Part shown: positions 15,975 to 24,917 of the stretch, piece after piece
Numbering within the stretch: the first letter of the stretch is position 1
How the letters are laid out: each line of letters starts with the position of its first letter
Source: JALXCH01 sp964495805
GTDB taxonomy: Bacteria > Calditrichota > Calditrichia > RBG-13-44-9
DNA: 28,773 nucleotides
NCBI GenBank assembly: GCA_964495805.1
Contig: CAZBWV010000065.1
Location: 1-28,773 of the forward strand
Direction: 5' to 3'
The notes under the pieces: model-generated
Databases searched by the model: none
What the model saw: the letters and a program-made list of their open reading frames with translations, nothing else
Told to the model about the DNA's origin: nothing
Translations under genes and position numbers: made by a program

Positions 15975-16018
15975 GCTCCCCGAACCAAAACGCCGGGGAG
16001 CTTGTCTGTGCCCCGGCG
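15975..16018 (-). terminator. Competing GC hairpins / terminator-like element
   Basis: CGCCGGGG (15991-15998) pairs perfectly with CCCCGGCG (16011-16018). On the minus strand this hairpin is followed by TTTTGGTT, as in a weak intrinsic terminator for the gene ending at 16106. CGGGGAGC (15994-16001) can instead pair with GCTCCCCG (15975-15982). The two 8-bp stems share bases and cannot coexist. Confidence 0.5.
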
Positions 16019-16105
16019 CTGGTAAAAACAAACGGAAGAATTCGGTTGTACAGGAATTTTACACCACTGGAATTTGACAAACTGCCGGTTTTTAATTCCA
16101 GAGTG

Positions 16106-19100
16106 CTACCGTACTTCTATGACATCGTACACGTTGGGATTTCCCTCTTCCCGGTCACCGCCACCGCCCTGCCATTCGGTCGCTTTTTTACCCACTTTGC
16201 GAAATTCACCAATACCGCCGGCACCGTGGTCATCCTGCCCGCCAATCAACACATAAACATTGCGCAATTTCAAATCCGGGAAGTACTTTACCGGAATGGA
16301 AAATCGGACTTCCTTCTTCTTGGGGAATCCGATAGGATGATTCAGATCGGTAGGTCGGTACTCGGCAATGGTTTTGTCCCGGGCGTTGGCAATGCGGATG
16401 CCGTTACCGACGTAAATTACGTAATTGTAAGCATATTCCAGCGGAACGGTGTAATTGGCATTCATAGCCACCTTAGTGCGCCGCAGTCCGGCTTTGTCGC
16501 CAAAATTCAGGGTGATGGCAGTAAACGTAAGCTGGTAGCCTGCTTCGGGATGCCAGCCGGGATTGGTCAAGTTTTCGTATTTAACCCGGAAATAGTAGTA
16601 GTCGTTGTCCTTCCAGATAGTGATTTCTCGTCCGTCGAAGATGCCGGGCCGGAAAGCGGGATGGGTGGGATACACATATTTGCCATTGGGACCGCGATCG
16701 TCCCCTGCCGGATCGTCCACATCGAACAGTTTTTTGGTGGTGCGGCCGGGACGCTGCACCACATGGTCTGCGGATATCAGTTCAAAGCCGGGACCCCGCA
16801 ACGCAGGAATCTGAAAATCCATGGTGGGCTGACAGAAATTCAAATCAGTCAGAAGTTTCCGCTTCTCTTTGTGCACCTTCTTCACTTCCGCGCCATTTGC
16901 CAGCACCTTCGCGTCTTTTCCCCGAACGGTCAGAGTCAGATCCGTTTTCATATCCCAGGAATGGTCGGCAGAAATCCAGTGTTTGTCGTCCACCCGGGTT
17001 TGCAAACGCACCAGCACAGGAACGGCATCTCCCTGCTGGCGGGTCAGCGAAACTTTCAACTCATCCGCCTGCCGCTGGTAATTAACCCGTAGCCAGGTGG
17101 AACCGTAACGGAAACGTGCGGAGAGCTGATTCAGTCCTTTCGGGATATGAGGCGCCAGAACAAGCGTGTCCCGGGCAAAATCAGGACGAATTCCCAACAA
17201 ATCCTGATGCACGTTACGCAGAAATTCTGCCAGACTCCACGCCTGAGAAACCGTACCGGAAATGCGGGGATATTGGGTCCCTTTCCGCGGCCATGCCTCC
17301 AGCAGTTCCGAAAGGCTACCCACTGCATCCATATTCACCATCTGACGCGCTTGCTCCTGCAACAACCGATAAGCCAGATCGGGATTGTACGGTGCCAGCG
17401 CAGTAATCAACGGACCGGACAACCACGTCCACACCACACCATTATGGTATGCCGCATCCGGCACGTAATACGGAGCATAATGATGATAGGGGTGGAAATT
17501 GGGATCGTGCTGCCACAGAGAGGCAACTCCCCAGGGAAAAGTCAGTTCGTTGACCACTACCGACAGCACCTTTTGGACCTGATCTTCGTCCAGTACTGGT
17601 TTGCGTGGTACGGTGATGGCAAAAACCTGATTGGGACGCAACTGGAAGTTGGGAGTTCCATCGGGATTCAGATGATCATTCAAAAACTCCTGGTCGCTAT
17701 TCCAGAATCGCTTTGTGAAATTCTGAAGCAGTTTCATCTGAGTAAATCCCCACTTCCGGTACAGTTCCGGGAAGCCCATCGCGCGTGCCCACTGCCGGGA
17801 GATGCGCACCTGTTCCAGCCATAGCGCTTCCACTTCCACTGCGCGATTGGCGCGGGGCGACCAGGGACCTTCGTTGCCCACTGCATCCATCCAGGTTTCC
17901 GCAGCACCGTGGGTTAAAAATCCCCACTCATCCAGATGGTAGCGCAGTGCGCCGTCCATTGCCCGCTGAACCACGGGGAAAATTTCCTCAATAAAGGTAG
18001 AATCGCCACTATAACGTACATAATTTTCGCAGGCTTTAATGAACCATGGGGTTCCGTCGGCGGTGTTGTAACTAATCTCTTTTAATGTTACGCGATTGGG
18101 GATGCGGCCGTATTGAGGCGAAGCGGGGTCCTGATTCTGAAATCGGGCGAAATTTAACAGAATTTCCCGCGCCTCCCGGTAGCGACCGGTGCACAACAGG
18201 GCGCCGGTGAAAGAAATAAAGGTATCGCGTCCCCAGTAATTGTTGAACCAGGGTAAACCTGCCCAGATTCCCTTCACTCGCTGGCGGGTAATCAGCTCGT
18301 CCATGGAGATAAGTGCCCAGCGGTAAGCCAGGTTCAATTGCTCGTCGGAGGTACGAAAATCGTTGGTTTGCAACAGGCGACGAATCCGCTCCTGCCGCCA
18401 TGTCAGCACCTTTTCGGGATGCTCCAGTAATTTATCCAGACGATGCAATGCGGGCAGGGTTCGGGCGAACAACACCGCCACAAACACCGGTCCGCTTACT
18501 TTCATCCGGATTCCCGCTGAACCGCGAAATCCCCCCACCACCCGATTAACATCCACCGAAATGGGCTCCAATTTTTCCACCTGCCCCACCGCGGTAATAC
18601 CGGTGTAAACCAGCTTATCCCATCCAAAACCGGCGTAATGGGTCTGATACAACTTCCGTTCCTTTTCCCATTCCCACGCCTGCTGGAGAATCTGCTCCAC
18701 AAAATGAAAATGGACATCCAATTCCATGGGGTGATCGGGACGCAATTCCAGCAATAACACATTCAGTGAATCCACAAAATGAAAAATTTCGGTTAAATCG
18801 GCGTACCGGCGCACCAGCGCATCGGGACGCAGAACAATATCGCTGGCGGTGGTTCGATCCACTACCTTTTTATCTGCCAGAATGGTGTAATCCTTAATAT
18901 ACCGCTGTTCCAGAATGACGTATCCCTGAAAACCGCCGGTGTTGGGTTGCTGCACCTCACCGTACCAGAACGCCGCCCGTTTATTGGAGAACACAAACTT
19001 GTGGGGTTGCTCCGGCTGGAATTGCAGTTGCGGAAACTCATCCGTTTGTCCGGCCATCAAAATTCCCCACAGGTTTAAAACCATCAATAAAAGTATCCCT

Positions 19101-19126
19101 ATTCCCGATTTCATAAGGCGTCTCAA
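16106..19126 (-). CDS. Exported amylo-alpha-1,6-glucosidase with glucodextranase-type C-terminal module
   Basis: 1006 residues. Signal peptide (about 1-25). Residues 40-240 are a beta-rich N-terminal domain. The (alpha/alpha)6 glucosidase domain (about 250-660) has GLPWFNNYWGRDTFIS (290-305), ETWMDA (410-415) and YHNGVVWTWLSGP (560-572), the motifs of glycogen debranching enzyme C-terminal (GDE_C, GH133-like) domains. After a linker, residues 803-1006 match the C-terminal module of glucodextranase (DPAGDDRGPNGKYVYPTH, then LTNPGWHPEAGYQL and WQGGGGD), a DOMON/CBM9-like surface or carbohydrate-binding domain. The frame opens with TTG at 19126, eight bases after GGGGAG; ATG at 19114 is the alternative with a poorer site. 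It probably trims alpha-1,6 branches of exported or environmental glucan with the GH13 enzyme upstream. No FlgD-type tail. Confidence 0.85.
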   Translation of the reverse strand: MRRLMKSGIGILLLMVLNLWGILMAGQTDEFPQLQFQPEQPHKFVFSNKRAAFWYGEVQQPNTGGFQGYVILEQRYIKDYTILADKKVVDRTTASDIVLRPDALVRRYADLTEIFHFVDSLNVLLLELRPDHPMELDVHFHFVEQILQQAWEWEKERKLYQTHYAGFGWDKLVYTGITAVGQVEKLEPISVDVNRVVGGFRGSAGIRMKVSGPVFVAVLFARTLPALHRLDKLLEHPEKVLTWRQERIRRLLQTNDFRTSDEQLNLAYRWALISMDELITRQRVKGIWAGLPWFNNYWGRDTFISFTGALLCTGRYREAREILLNFARFQNQDPASPQYGRIPNRVTLKEISYNTADGTPWFIKACENYVRYSGDSTFIEEIFPVVQRAMDGALRYHLDEWGFLTHGAAETWMDAVGNEGPWSPRANRAVEVEALWLEQVRISRQWARAMGFPELYRKWGFTQMKLLQNFTKRFWNSDQEFLNDHLNPDGTPNFQLRPNQVFAITVPRKPVLDEDQVQKVLSVVVNELTFPWGVASLWQHDPNFHPYHHYAPYYVPDAAYHNGVVWTWLSGPLITALAPYNPDLAYRLLQEQARQMVNMDAVGSLSELLEAWPRKGTQYPRISGTVSQAWSLAEFLRNVHQDLLGIRPDFARDTLVLAPHIPKGLNQLSARFRYGSTWLRVNYQRQADELKVSLTRQQGDAVPVLVRLQTRVDDKHWISADHSWDMKTDLTLTVRGKDAKVLANGAEVKKVHKEKRKLLTDLNFCQPTMDFQIPALRGPGFELISADHVVQRPGRTTKKLFDVDDPAGDDRGPNGKYVYPTHPAFRPGIFDGREITIWKDNDYYYFRVKYENLTNPGWHPEAGYQLTFTAITLNFGDKAGLRRTKVAMNANYTVPLEYAYNYVIYVGNGIRIANARDKTIAEYRPTDLNHPIGFPKKKEVRFSIPVKYFPDLKLRNVYVLIGGQDDHGAGGIGEFRKVGKKATEWQGGGGDREEGNPNVYDVIEVR

Positions 19127-19192
19127 AATTTTATCTCCCCTATCAGTTTGCGCAGAATTTACATTGAATTTGTCCGAAACCCAAAGCGAAAG

Positions 19193-19227
19193 GAATAAAA
19201 ACCCGCAAACGGCTCTGTTTTTCGGGT
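19193..19227 (-). terminator. Intrinsic terminator-like hairpin after the GH13 gene
   Basis: On the minus strand ACCCG (19227-19223) pairs with CGGGT (19205-19201), and an inner AAAC/GTTT pairing is separated by small internal loops. TTTTTATT follows (to 19193). It lies 35 bases past the GH13 stop. The stem is modest, so read-through into the next gene is possible. Confidence 0.45.
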
Positions 19228-19231
19228 GCTT

Positions 19232-19257
19232 CCCGGAGTACGGTAATCCGTTCCGGG
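19232..19257 (-). other. Hairpin directly downstream of GH13 stop
   Basis: CCCGGA (19232-19237) pairs with TCCGGG (19252-19257). An inner ACGG-TAAT-CCGT stem stacks on it with a two-base bulge. No T-run follows, so by itself it is not a terminator; it may protect the 3' end exposed by the adjacent terminator. Confidence 0.4.
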
Positions 19258-19261
19258 CGAT

Positions 19262-22081
19262 TTACCTCTCTTCCTCAGGAAGATTCCACGACTCTACTCC
19301 GCTGCCGCTCAGCCGCAAAATCAAAAATCCGTACGGATTCAACGGGATGGTGTCCAGTCGGTACGGATGGATACCGGGTCCCAGTTCCACATCGCCAAAC
19401 AGGTAACTTGCCCGGAGGTCCGCTGGCGCCGGTACCTGCACGGTGGCGGGGGAATCGGCAAAATTAATCAGCACCAGAAAATGTTCTCCCGGCGCCTGGC
19501 GAAGATAAGCCAGGACGGAATCGCTCCCCCGTACAGGAAGAAAGTGCAAGGTTCCCAGCGAAAAAGCGCGATGCTGCCGGCGTAACGCAATGAGCTTCCG
19601 GTAGAAGCGGAAGAGCGCACTTCCTGTCCGATCCCAGCGCATGGCGCCGCGGGTTGCCACAGCCCCCACTTCCTGCCCGTAGTAAATCAATGGCATACCC
19701 GGCAGGGTAAACAGAAGTGTGGCAGCCGCGCGGGTGGCTGGTTCCCCAAATTGGGCGATAAACCGTGGCAAATCCTGATTCTCCAGATATCGCAGATCGA
19801 TCGTGGTGGGCGGATAATTCAAGCGGGTTTTCTGCAAGCCAAAACGCAGTGCAGCAACCGATTTTTTCCCGCGGAAGACATCCAGCACGTTTCCGTAGAA
19901 GTCGGTGTCGTAACTCATGTCGAACTCCAGGCGGTGGTAAGCAGGGTCGCGCGGCAGCACCTCGTCAATTAACAATACGGCAGGATTCCAGGATTTCACC
20001 TGCCGTCGAAAATCCTTCCAGAAACTGTGGGGAACTCCCCAGGCCGCATCGCAGCGCAGGCCATCCACCCCACGATCCACCCAGAATCTGGCGACCTGCA
20101 ATATGTAGTGCCGTACATTGGGATTTGCGTAATTCAGATTGGGCAGCTGGTCCCAGTCGTTGTGAAAAGCATATTCTCGCTCGCCCTGCCACTGGTACCA
20201 GCTACGAAAGATGGATTCCGGGTTCCACCAGGCAGAAAGAAAAAACGGGTGCTGGTCTGAACTGTGATTGGCAACAAAATCGAAAATAAGCCGCATTCCC
20301 CGGCGATGCATATGGGCAATCAGAGAATCGAAATCGGCCAGCGTCCCGTAATCGCGCTCCACGGCAAAATAGTTGGTCGGAGTGTACCCGTGCGGGGCAA
20401 CACTTTCCATGATGGGCATCAGCCAGATGGTTGTCACCCCTAACTCCTGAAGGTAATCCAGCTCGCGGATCAGTTGTTTGAGCGTGCCGGTTCGGGTGGA
20501 ATCCCGTCCGAACCGTCGCAGATAAATCTGGTACGTAATCGCCTCCCGTGCCCAACCGGGAGCCTGATCAAATTCCACAAGGCGTACCGAACCATAACCT
20601 TCGTTTTTAAGAAGGAACGGCTTCGGCGAATACCAGTACGATTCGCTGTCGGCCAGGGCGTACACAAAATTGGTTCCCGTATGCACCAGGGAAGGTTGCC
20701 AGAATTGTCCTGGATTCAGCGGCACAGCCTCCCGATTATTCCGGTCCGCCAGAACCCGGAAGGAACGCTCCGGCCGGACAATCAGCTGGATTCCGGACCG
20801 GGTCAGTCGGAAACTCCAGCGCAAAGATTTGTGAAAAAACGGCGGAATGGTCAGCACGGAATTCACCCCGTTCCAGCCATCTTCCACCTGCACGGAATTC
20901 GCCGGATCGGGAATCCAGCGGGAATTGTTCAGCACAAATTTGTACTCGTACTGCCCGGGAGGTAACGGTTTGTGCAGTTCCCACACGCCATCCCCCTCCG
21001 GATCGCTCAAATTATCCACCCCACTCTGCCAGCGATTGAACTCCCCGGCGACCGAAACGCTTTGCACCGGTTCACTGAATTTGAGCTGATGGGTGTTGAG
21101 TCTGAAGTAAGCCCCGGTGCGGGGAAAATTGCGGCAGTGCAGTGCCACCGTATCCGCCACCGCAGGATTTTGCCCGTCGGAAATTTGCAGACGCAATAAA
21201 TAATCACCGGTGTCCGAACAGACCACCTGGGGGAACAGTGTGTCCCGACGGGTCAGGAATTGCACCGGCGGGGAACCCGGAAGGACTTCCCAGCGAATAT
21301 CAACAGGCTCATCCCAATCCGGATCATAACTCAATCCCCCGTCCAGCCACACCGGTTCTCCGGGACGGCAGAACAGGTCGTAACCAGCTTCCACCACCGG
21401 TGGCTCATTCTGCACATCCACATAAAAAACCAGTTGCCGAATACGTGTGCGCTGCTTCTTTCGGTCCACCAACTGAACGTTCAGGAAGTGTACCCCTTCG
21501 CTCAGACGTCCCACCAGAGCAGTAACCAGATGTTGCTTGCGGGAGTATTTCAACTTCACCGGAACGCCGTCGATGGTACAGTGGCTCTGGCGGGTATCCA
21601 CCCGGTCGCTCCGGGTTCCGGGAAGAAAACGAATCTTCAGTTGAAAAGGAAATCGGGTGATTCGCTGGCCGGGTAGCGGAACCACCCAATCCAGATGCGG
21701 CTTTTCCGGCGGGTCCAGCATCAACAGGGAATTGCTATTTTCCCCGCCAAAGTAGGGGTTGCCCGGATCGCGGAGGTAAATTTTGCCATCCACTAAAAAA
21801 CGGTACTGGTACTCCCCGTAAGGTAGCCGCTTCTCAATCCACCAGAGGGAATCCCCGGTAGTATGGCGAAGCGTGTCCCGATCGGGATTCCACTGATTAA
21901 AGCTACCAATTAAAGATATTTTTTCGGCGGGCTCGGGCCAGAAAAGCCGGAAACGGACTCGCAGGGAATCCGAACCGGGAATGGGCGAAATGTCAGGTTG
22001 CGGAAACAGAGGAACAGCAAACCACAAGAGAAACAGAATTGCGAAAACGAATAGAGACAGGATGTTTTTGAATTGGCTCAT
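19262..22081 (-). CDS. Exported GH13 alpha-amylase-like enzyme with two CBM48-like domains
   Basis: 939 residues. Signal peptide (about 1-28). CBM48/E-set-like domain 1 (about 38-122: SLIGSFNQWNPDRD, GEYQYRFLVDG). An unassigned beta domain (130-222). A PKD/Ig-like domain with GGLSYDPDWDEPV (248-260). CBM48-like domain 2 (about 325-412: VSVAGEFNRWQSG, GQYEYKFVLN). A GH13 barrel (about 510-845) and a C-terminal beta domain. GH13 regions: DFVANH (601-606), GLRCDAA (674-680, nucleophile D678), LIDEV (704-708, acid/base E707) and LENQD (766-770, D770). The usual NHD of region IV reads NQD, so the conserved histidine is Gln769. Likely cuts alpha-1,4-glucan outside the cytoplasm, partnered with the debranching enzyme downstream. 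ATG at 22081 has a weak ribosome site and lies 62 bases after queA. Confidence 0.87.
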   Translation of the reverse strand: MSQFKNILSLFVFAILFLLWFAVPLFPQPDISPIPGSDSLRVRFRLFWPEPAEKISLIGSFNQWNPDRDTLRHTTGDSLWWIEKRLPYGEYQYRFLVDGKIYLRDPGNPYFGGENSNSLLMLDPPEKPHLDWVVPLPGQRITRFPFQLKIRFLPGTRSDRVDTRQSHCTIDGVPVKLKYSRKQHLVTALVGRLSEGVHFLNVQLVDRKKQRTRIRQLVFYVDVQNEPPVVEAGYDLFCRPGEPVWLDGGLSYDPDWDEPVDIRWEVLPGSPPVQFLTRRDTLFPQVVCSDTGDYLLRLQISDGQNPAVADTVALHCRNFPRTGAYFRLNTHQLKFSEPVQSVSVAGEFNRWQSGVDNLSDPEGDGVWELHKPLPPGQYEYKFVLNNSRWIPDPANSVQVEDGWNGVNSVLTIPPFFHKSLRWSFRLTRSGIQLIVRPERSFRVLADRNNREAVPLNPGQFWQPSLVHTGTNFVYALADSESYWYSPKPFLLKNEGYGSVRLVEFDQAPGWAREAITYQIYLRRFGRDSTRTGTLKQLIRELDYLQELGVTTIWLMPIMESVAPHGYTPTNYFAVERDYGTLADFDSLIAHMHRRGMRLIFDFVANHSSDQHPFFLSAWWNPESIFRSWYQWQGEREYAFHNDWDQLPNLNYANPNVRHYILQVARFWVDRGVDGLRCDAAWGVPHSFWKDFRRQVKSWNPAVLLIDEVLPRDPAYHRLEFDMSYDTDFYGNVLDVFRGKKSVAALRFGLQKTRLNYPPTTIDLRYLENQDLPRFIAQFGEPATRAAATLLFTLPGMPLIYYGQEVGAVATRGAMRWDRTGSALFRFYRKLIALRRQHRAFSLGTLHFLPVRGSDSVLAYLRQAPGEHFLVLINFADSPATVQVPAPADLRASYLFGDVELGPGIHPYRLDTIPLNPYGFLILRLSGSGVESWNLPEEER

Positions 22082-22143
22082 ATCATCGGATGCAAAATTC
22101 TCCCGGAAACCTGTTTGCTGAAATCGGTTCGCACAGCGGGGAA

Positions 22144-23217
22144 CTACCGGATGTACATGGCATCGCCGTAGCTGTAAAACCGATACCGTTCTTTGACCGC
22201 TTCCTGGTATGCTTTTTTCATCAGTTCCAGGCTGCTGAATGCGGACACCAGCATCAGCAGGGTGGAACCGGGCAGATGGAAGTTGGTAATCAGCTGATCA
22301 ACTATTTTAAATCGATAGGGCGGATAGATGAATTTATCGGTCCAGCCGCGGGCGGGACGCAGATAGCCGTTGCGGTCGGCTACAGTTTCCAGCACACGTA
22401 CGGCGGTGGTTCCCACGGCAATAATTTTTCCCCCGGACTCCCGTGTTTTATTGATGAGATTGGCTGCTTCCGGCGAAATTTCATAATATTCCGAATCCAT
22501 CTGGTGCCGGGTGATATCGTCCACCTGAACGGGACGGAACGTACCCAGTCCCACGTGCAGAGTCACATTCGCTAACTTTACCCCCTTCAACTGAATCCGT
22601 TTCAACAGATTCTCGGTAAAATGAAGTCCGGCAGTGGGGGCGGCCACCGCACCGGGTTTGCGGGCAAAAACAGTCTGGTAGTACAGGCGGTCAATTTCCT
22701 CCGGTGGTCTTTTGATGTACGGCGGCAAGGGCGTTTGCCCGATTTTCTCAATAAGCTGGAAAAAATCCCCGTTGCAATTAAACTCCACAATACGCCCGCC
22801 GGAAAGGGTATTGTCTATCACATCGCAGGAGATGTTGTTATCGAACAAAATTTTATTGCCGATGCGGACTTTGCGCGCCGGTTTCACCAGCACTTCCCAG
22901 GTGTTGCCCTCCAAATTGCGCAACAGAAAAATCTCCACCCGTGCGCCGGTTTTATCCTTCTGCCCAATGAGTCTGGCGGGGAACACCTGCGTATCGTTTA
23001 GCACCAAACAATCGCCTTCGTTTACATATTCCAGGATGTCCCGAAAAATGCGGTGGGCAATTTCTCCGGTCTCCCGGTCCACCACCATCATCCGGCAACT
23101 GTCGCGTTCTTCCAGCGGATACTGGGCAATGAGTTCTTCCGGCAATTCGTACTGAAAATCGCTCAATCGATATTTCACCCCATCGATTGAATCAAAATAG
23201 TCTTTCCTGGATTCCAT
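22144..23217 (-). CDS. queA: tRNA queuosine epoxyqueuosine-forming ribosyltransferase-isomerase QueA
   Basis: 357 residues. Transfers and isomerises the ribosyl group of S-adenosylmethionine onto preQ1 in tRNA to give epoxyqueuosine. Family sequence runs throughout: LSDFQYELPEELIAQYPLEERDSCRMMVVDR near the start, LNDTQVFPARLIG, GAVAAPTAGLHFT, LHVGLGTFRPV, HQMDSEYYEI, GTTAVRVLE, NFHLPGSTLLMLVSAF and the final FYSYGDAMYIR. The N-terminus is about 16 residues longer than the common LSDFxYxLP start, and its ATG overlaps the end of ruvB by 26 bases; a GTG at 23178 would give the shorter form. Cytoplasmic. Last gene of the ruv run. Confidence 0.95.
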   Translation of the reverse strand: MESRKDYFDSIDGVKYRLSDFQYELPEELIAQYPLEERDSCRMMVVDRETGEIAHRIFRDILEYVNEGDCLVLNDTQVFPARLIGQKDKTGARVEIFLLRNLEGNTWEVLVKPARKVRIGNKILFDNNISCDVIDNTLSGGRIVEFNCNGDFFQLIEKIGQTPLPPYIKRPPEEIDRLYYQTVFARKPGAVAAPTAGLHFTENLLKRIQLKGVKLANVTLHVGLGTFRPVQVDDITRHQMDSEYYEISPEAANLINKTRESGGKIIAVGTTAVRVLETVADRNGYLRPARGWTDKFIYPPYRFKIVDQLITNFHLPGSTLLMLVSAFSSLELMKKAYQEAVKERYRFYSYGDAMYIR

Positions 23218-24217
23218 GTTGTCTCATTGTGTAATTAAAATGTTCGTAGGCCAGTCGGGTTGCCACCCGCCCACGGGGGGTGCGCTTAATCAGGCCTTCT
23301 TGAATTAAAAAGGGTTCATAGACTTCTTCGATGGTATCGCTCTCTTCGCCCACTGCTACAGCAATGGTGTTCAATCCCACCGGTCCGCCATTGTATTTTT
23401 CGATGATGGTGCGGATGATGCGCTTATCCATCTCATCCAGACCCAGTTCGTCCACTTCCAGCAAATTCAGGCTCTGGTCGGCTACTTCTTTGGTGATTTT
23501 GCCATCTGCCTTCACCTGGGCATAGTCCCGGGTACGGCGAAGCAGCCGATTGGCAATTCGGGGGGTACCGCGGGACCGCCGGGCCAGTTCAATCGCCCCT
23601 TCCTCTGTAATTTCCACCCCCAGAATGCGTGCCGAACGCAGAATAATTTGCTTCAGGTCGTCCGGCTGGTAGTAATCCAATCGGGCGACCACCCCAAACC
23701 GGGCGCGCATGGGCGAAGTAAGCAAACCGGCGCGGGTGGTGGCACCAATCAGGGTAAACCTGGGCAACTGGATCTGAATACTCCGCGCGTTGGGTCCCCG
23801 GTCAATCACAATGTCCAGGGTAAAATCTTCCATCGCCGAATAGAGGTACTCTTCCACCACGTTGTTCAGGCGGTGGATTTCGTCGATGAACAGCACGTCG
23901 TGTTCTTTCAGGTTGGTGAGCAATCCGGCCAGGTCGCCGGCTTTGTCCAGCACCGGCCCGGAAGTGGTTTTGATGTCCACTTCCAGCTCATTGGCAATGA
24001 TGTAAGCCAGGGTGGTTTTGCCCAGTCCCGGCGGGCCATACAGCAACACATGGTCCAGCGCTTCGCCGCGCTGACGCGCCGCTTCGATGTAGATGCGCAG
24101 ATTCTCCTTGACCTTCTGCTGTCCCACAAAATGTTCCAGCGTCGCGGGACGCAAACTGGCATCAAACTCCTGATCTTCGCTTAACGGCCTGGGACTGATG
24201 ATATCTCGATTGCTCAT
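23192..24217 (-). CDS. ruvB: Holliday junction branch-migration motor RuvB
   Basis: 341 residues, normal length. AAA+ ATPase that drives Holliday junction branch migration with RuvA. Walker A GPPGLGKT (61-68), Walker B FIDEIH (110-115), sensor/arginine region GATTRAGLLTSPMRARFG and the C-terminal winged-helix segment ending TPRGRVATRLAYEHF are all intact. The ATG at 24217 has a weak ribosome site, 84 bases after the ruvA stop. Its end overlaps the queA start. Confidence 0.97.
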   Translation of the reverse strand: MSNRDIISPRPLSEDQEFDASLRPATLEHFVGQQKVKENLRIYIEAARQRGEALDHVLLYGPPGLGKTTLAYIIANELEVDIKTTSGPVLDKAGDLAGLLTNLKEHDVLFIDEIHRLNNVVEEYLYSAMEDFTLDIVIDRGPNARSIQIQLPRFTLIGATTRAGLLTSPMRARFGVVARLDYYQPDDLKQIILRSARILGVEITEEGAIELARRSRGTPRIANRLLRRTRDYAQVKADGKITKEVADQSLNLLEVDELGLDEMDKRIIRTIIEKYNGGPVGLNTIAVAVGEESDTIEEVYEPFLIQEGLIKRTPRGRVATRLAYEHFNYTMRQHGIQERLF

Positions 24218-24301
24218 AGACGCTTTTTGTTATTCCACATTTTTGGAATTTAACACCATTTGCCGGCGATTTCTATCCTTTTGTGAACTCGCCCACACTC
24301 G

Positions 24302-24907
24302 TTACTGCCATAGCTGTTTTAACGCCAGCCTGACGATTTCTTCCACCGGCAGTTCCTGCTCGGTTTTCCGGAAGACGCCCTGTACAGCCCTGCGCGCCTC
24401 GGCAGGCTTGTACCCCAGAGTCACCAACGCCAGCATGGCTTCCTCAAACACCTGATGTTGCCCGGGAGCCAGCTGCACCGTTTCTGGCATTTCCGGTACA
24501 GGTTCCACCTGAACCTTTTCTTTAAGTTCCAGAATCACCCGTTGAGCGGTTTTTTTACCCACACCGGGGATCCGGGTAAGGGATTTAAAATCGCCCGCCG
24601 CAATAGCCTGCACCAGTTCCGGTACCGTAAGGCCGGAAAGGATGGTCAGTGCCAGGCGGGGACCCACACCGCTCACCCCAATCAACAACCGGAACATCTC
24701 GCGTTCCTGCTGGTCGGAAAAACCGTACAACTGCAACACATCTTCCCGAACATGCAGGTGAGTGAGCAATTCCACCGTTTCGCCCTTTCCACCCATTTTC
24801 TGGGAGGTGTTCAGACTCACCATCACTTCCAGCCCTACCGGTCCCACCTGCACCACACAGTGGGTGGGTGTTTTTTCCAGAATGGTTCCCTGAATTCGTT
24901 CAATCAT
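24302..24907 (-). CDS. ruvA: Holliday junction-binding protein RuvA
   Basis: 201 residues, normal length. N-terminal OB fold beginning MIERIQGTI. Two helix-hairpin-helix motifs (VSGVGPRLALTIL and IPGVGKKTAQRVILELKEK), then a flexible linker and the C-terminal domain (ALVTLGYKPAEARRAV) that contacts RuvB. Starts ten bases after the ruvC stop, so the two are almost certainly co-translated. Confidence 0.96.
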   Translation of the reverse strand: MIERIQGTILEKTPTHCVVQVGPVGLEVMVSLNTSQKMGGKGETVELLTHLHVREDVLQLYGFSDQQEREMFRLLIGVSGVGPRLALTILSGLTVPELVQAIAAGDFKSLTRIPGVGKKTAQRVILELKEKVQVEPVPEMPETVQLAPGQHQVFEEAMLALVTLGYKPAEARRAVQGVFRKTEQELPVEEIVRLALKQLWQ

Positions 24908-24917
24908 TCTGTTTGCT

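Noticed and set aside
15843..16031. N-terminal extension of the phytase-like gene to a TTG at 16031
   Set aside because: The extension is basic and non-hydrophobic, has no ribosome site and overlaps the structured leader; ATG at 15842 has AAGGA and a membrane signal.
16046..17092. 348-codon plus-strand open frame
   Set aside because: It lies entirely antisense to the debranching enzyme, whose motifs and C-terminal module are unmistakable. The antisense product has no recognisable domain or ribosome site.
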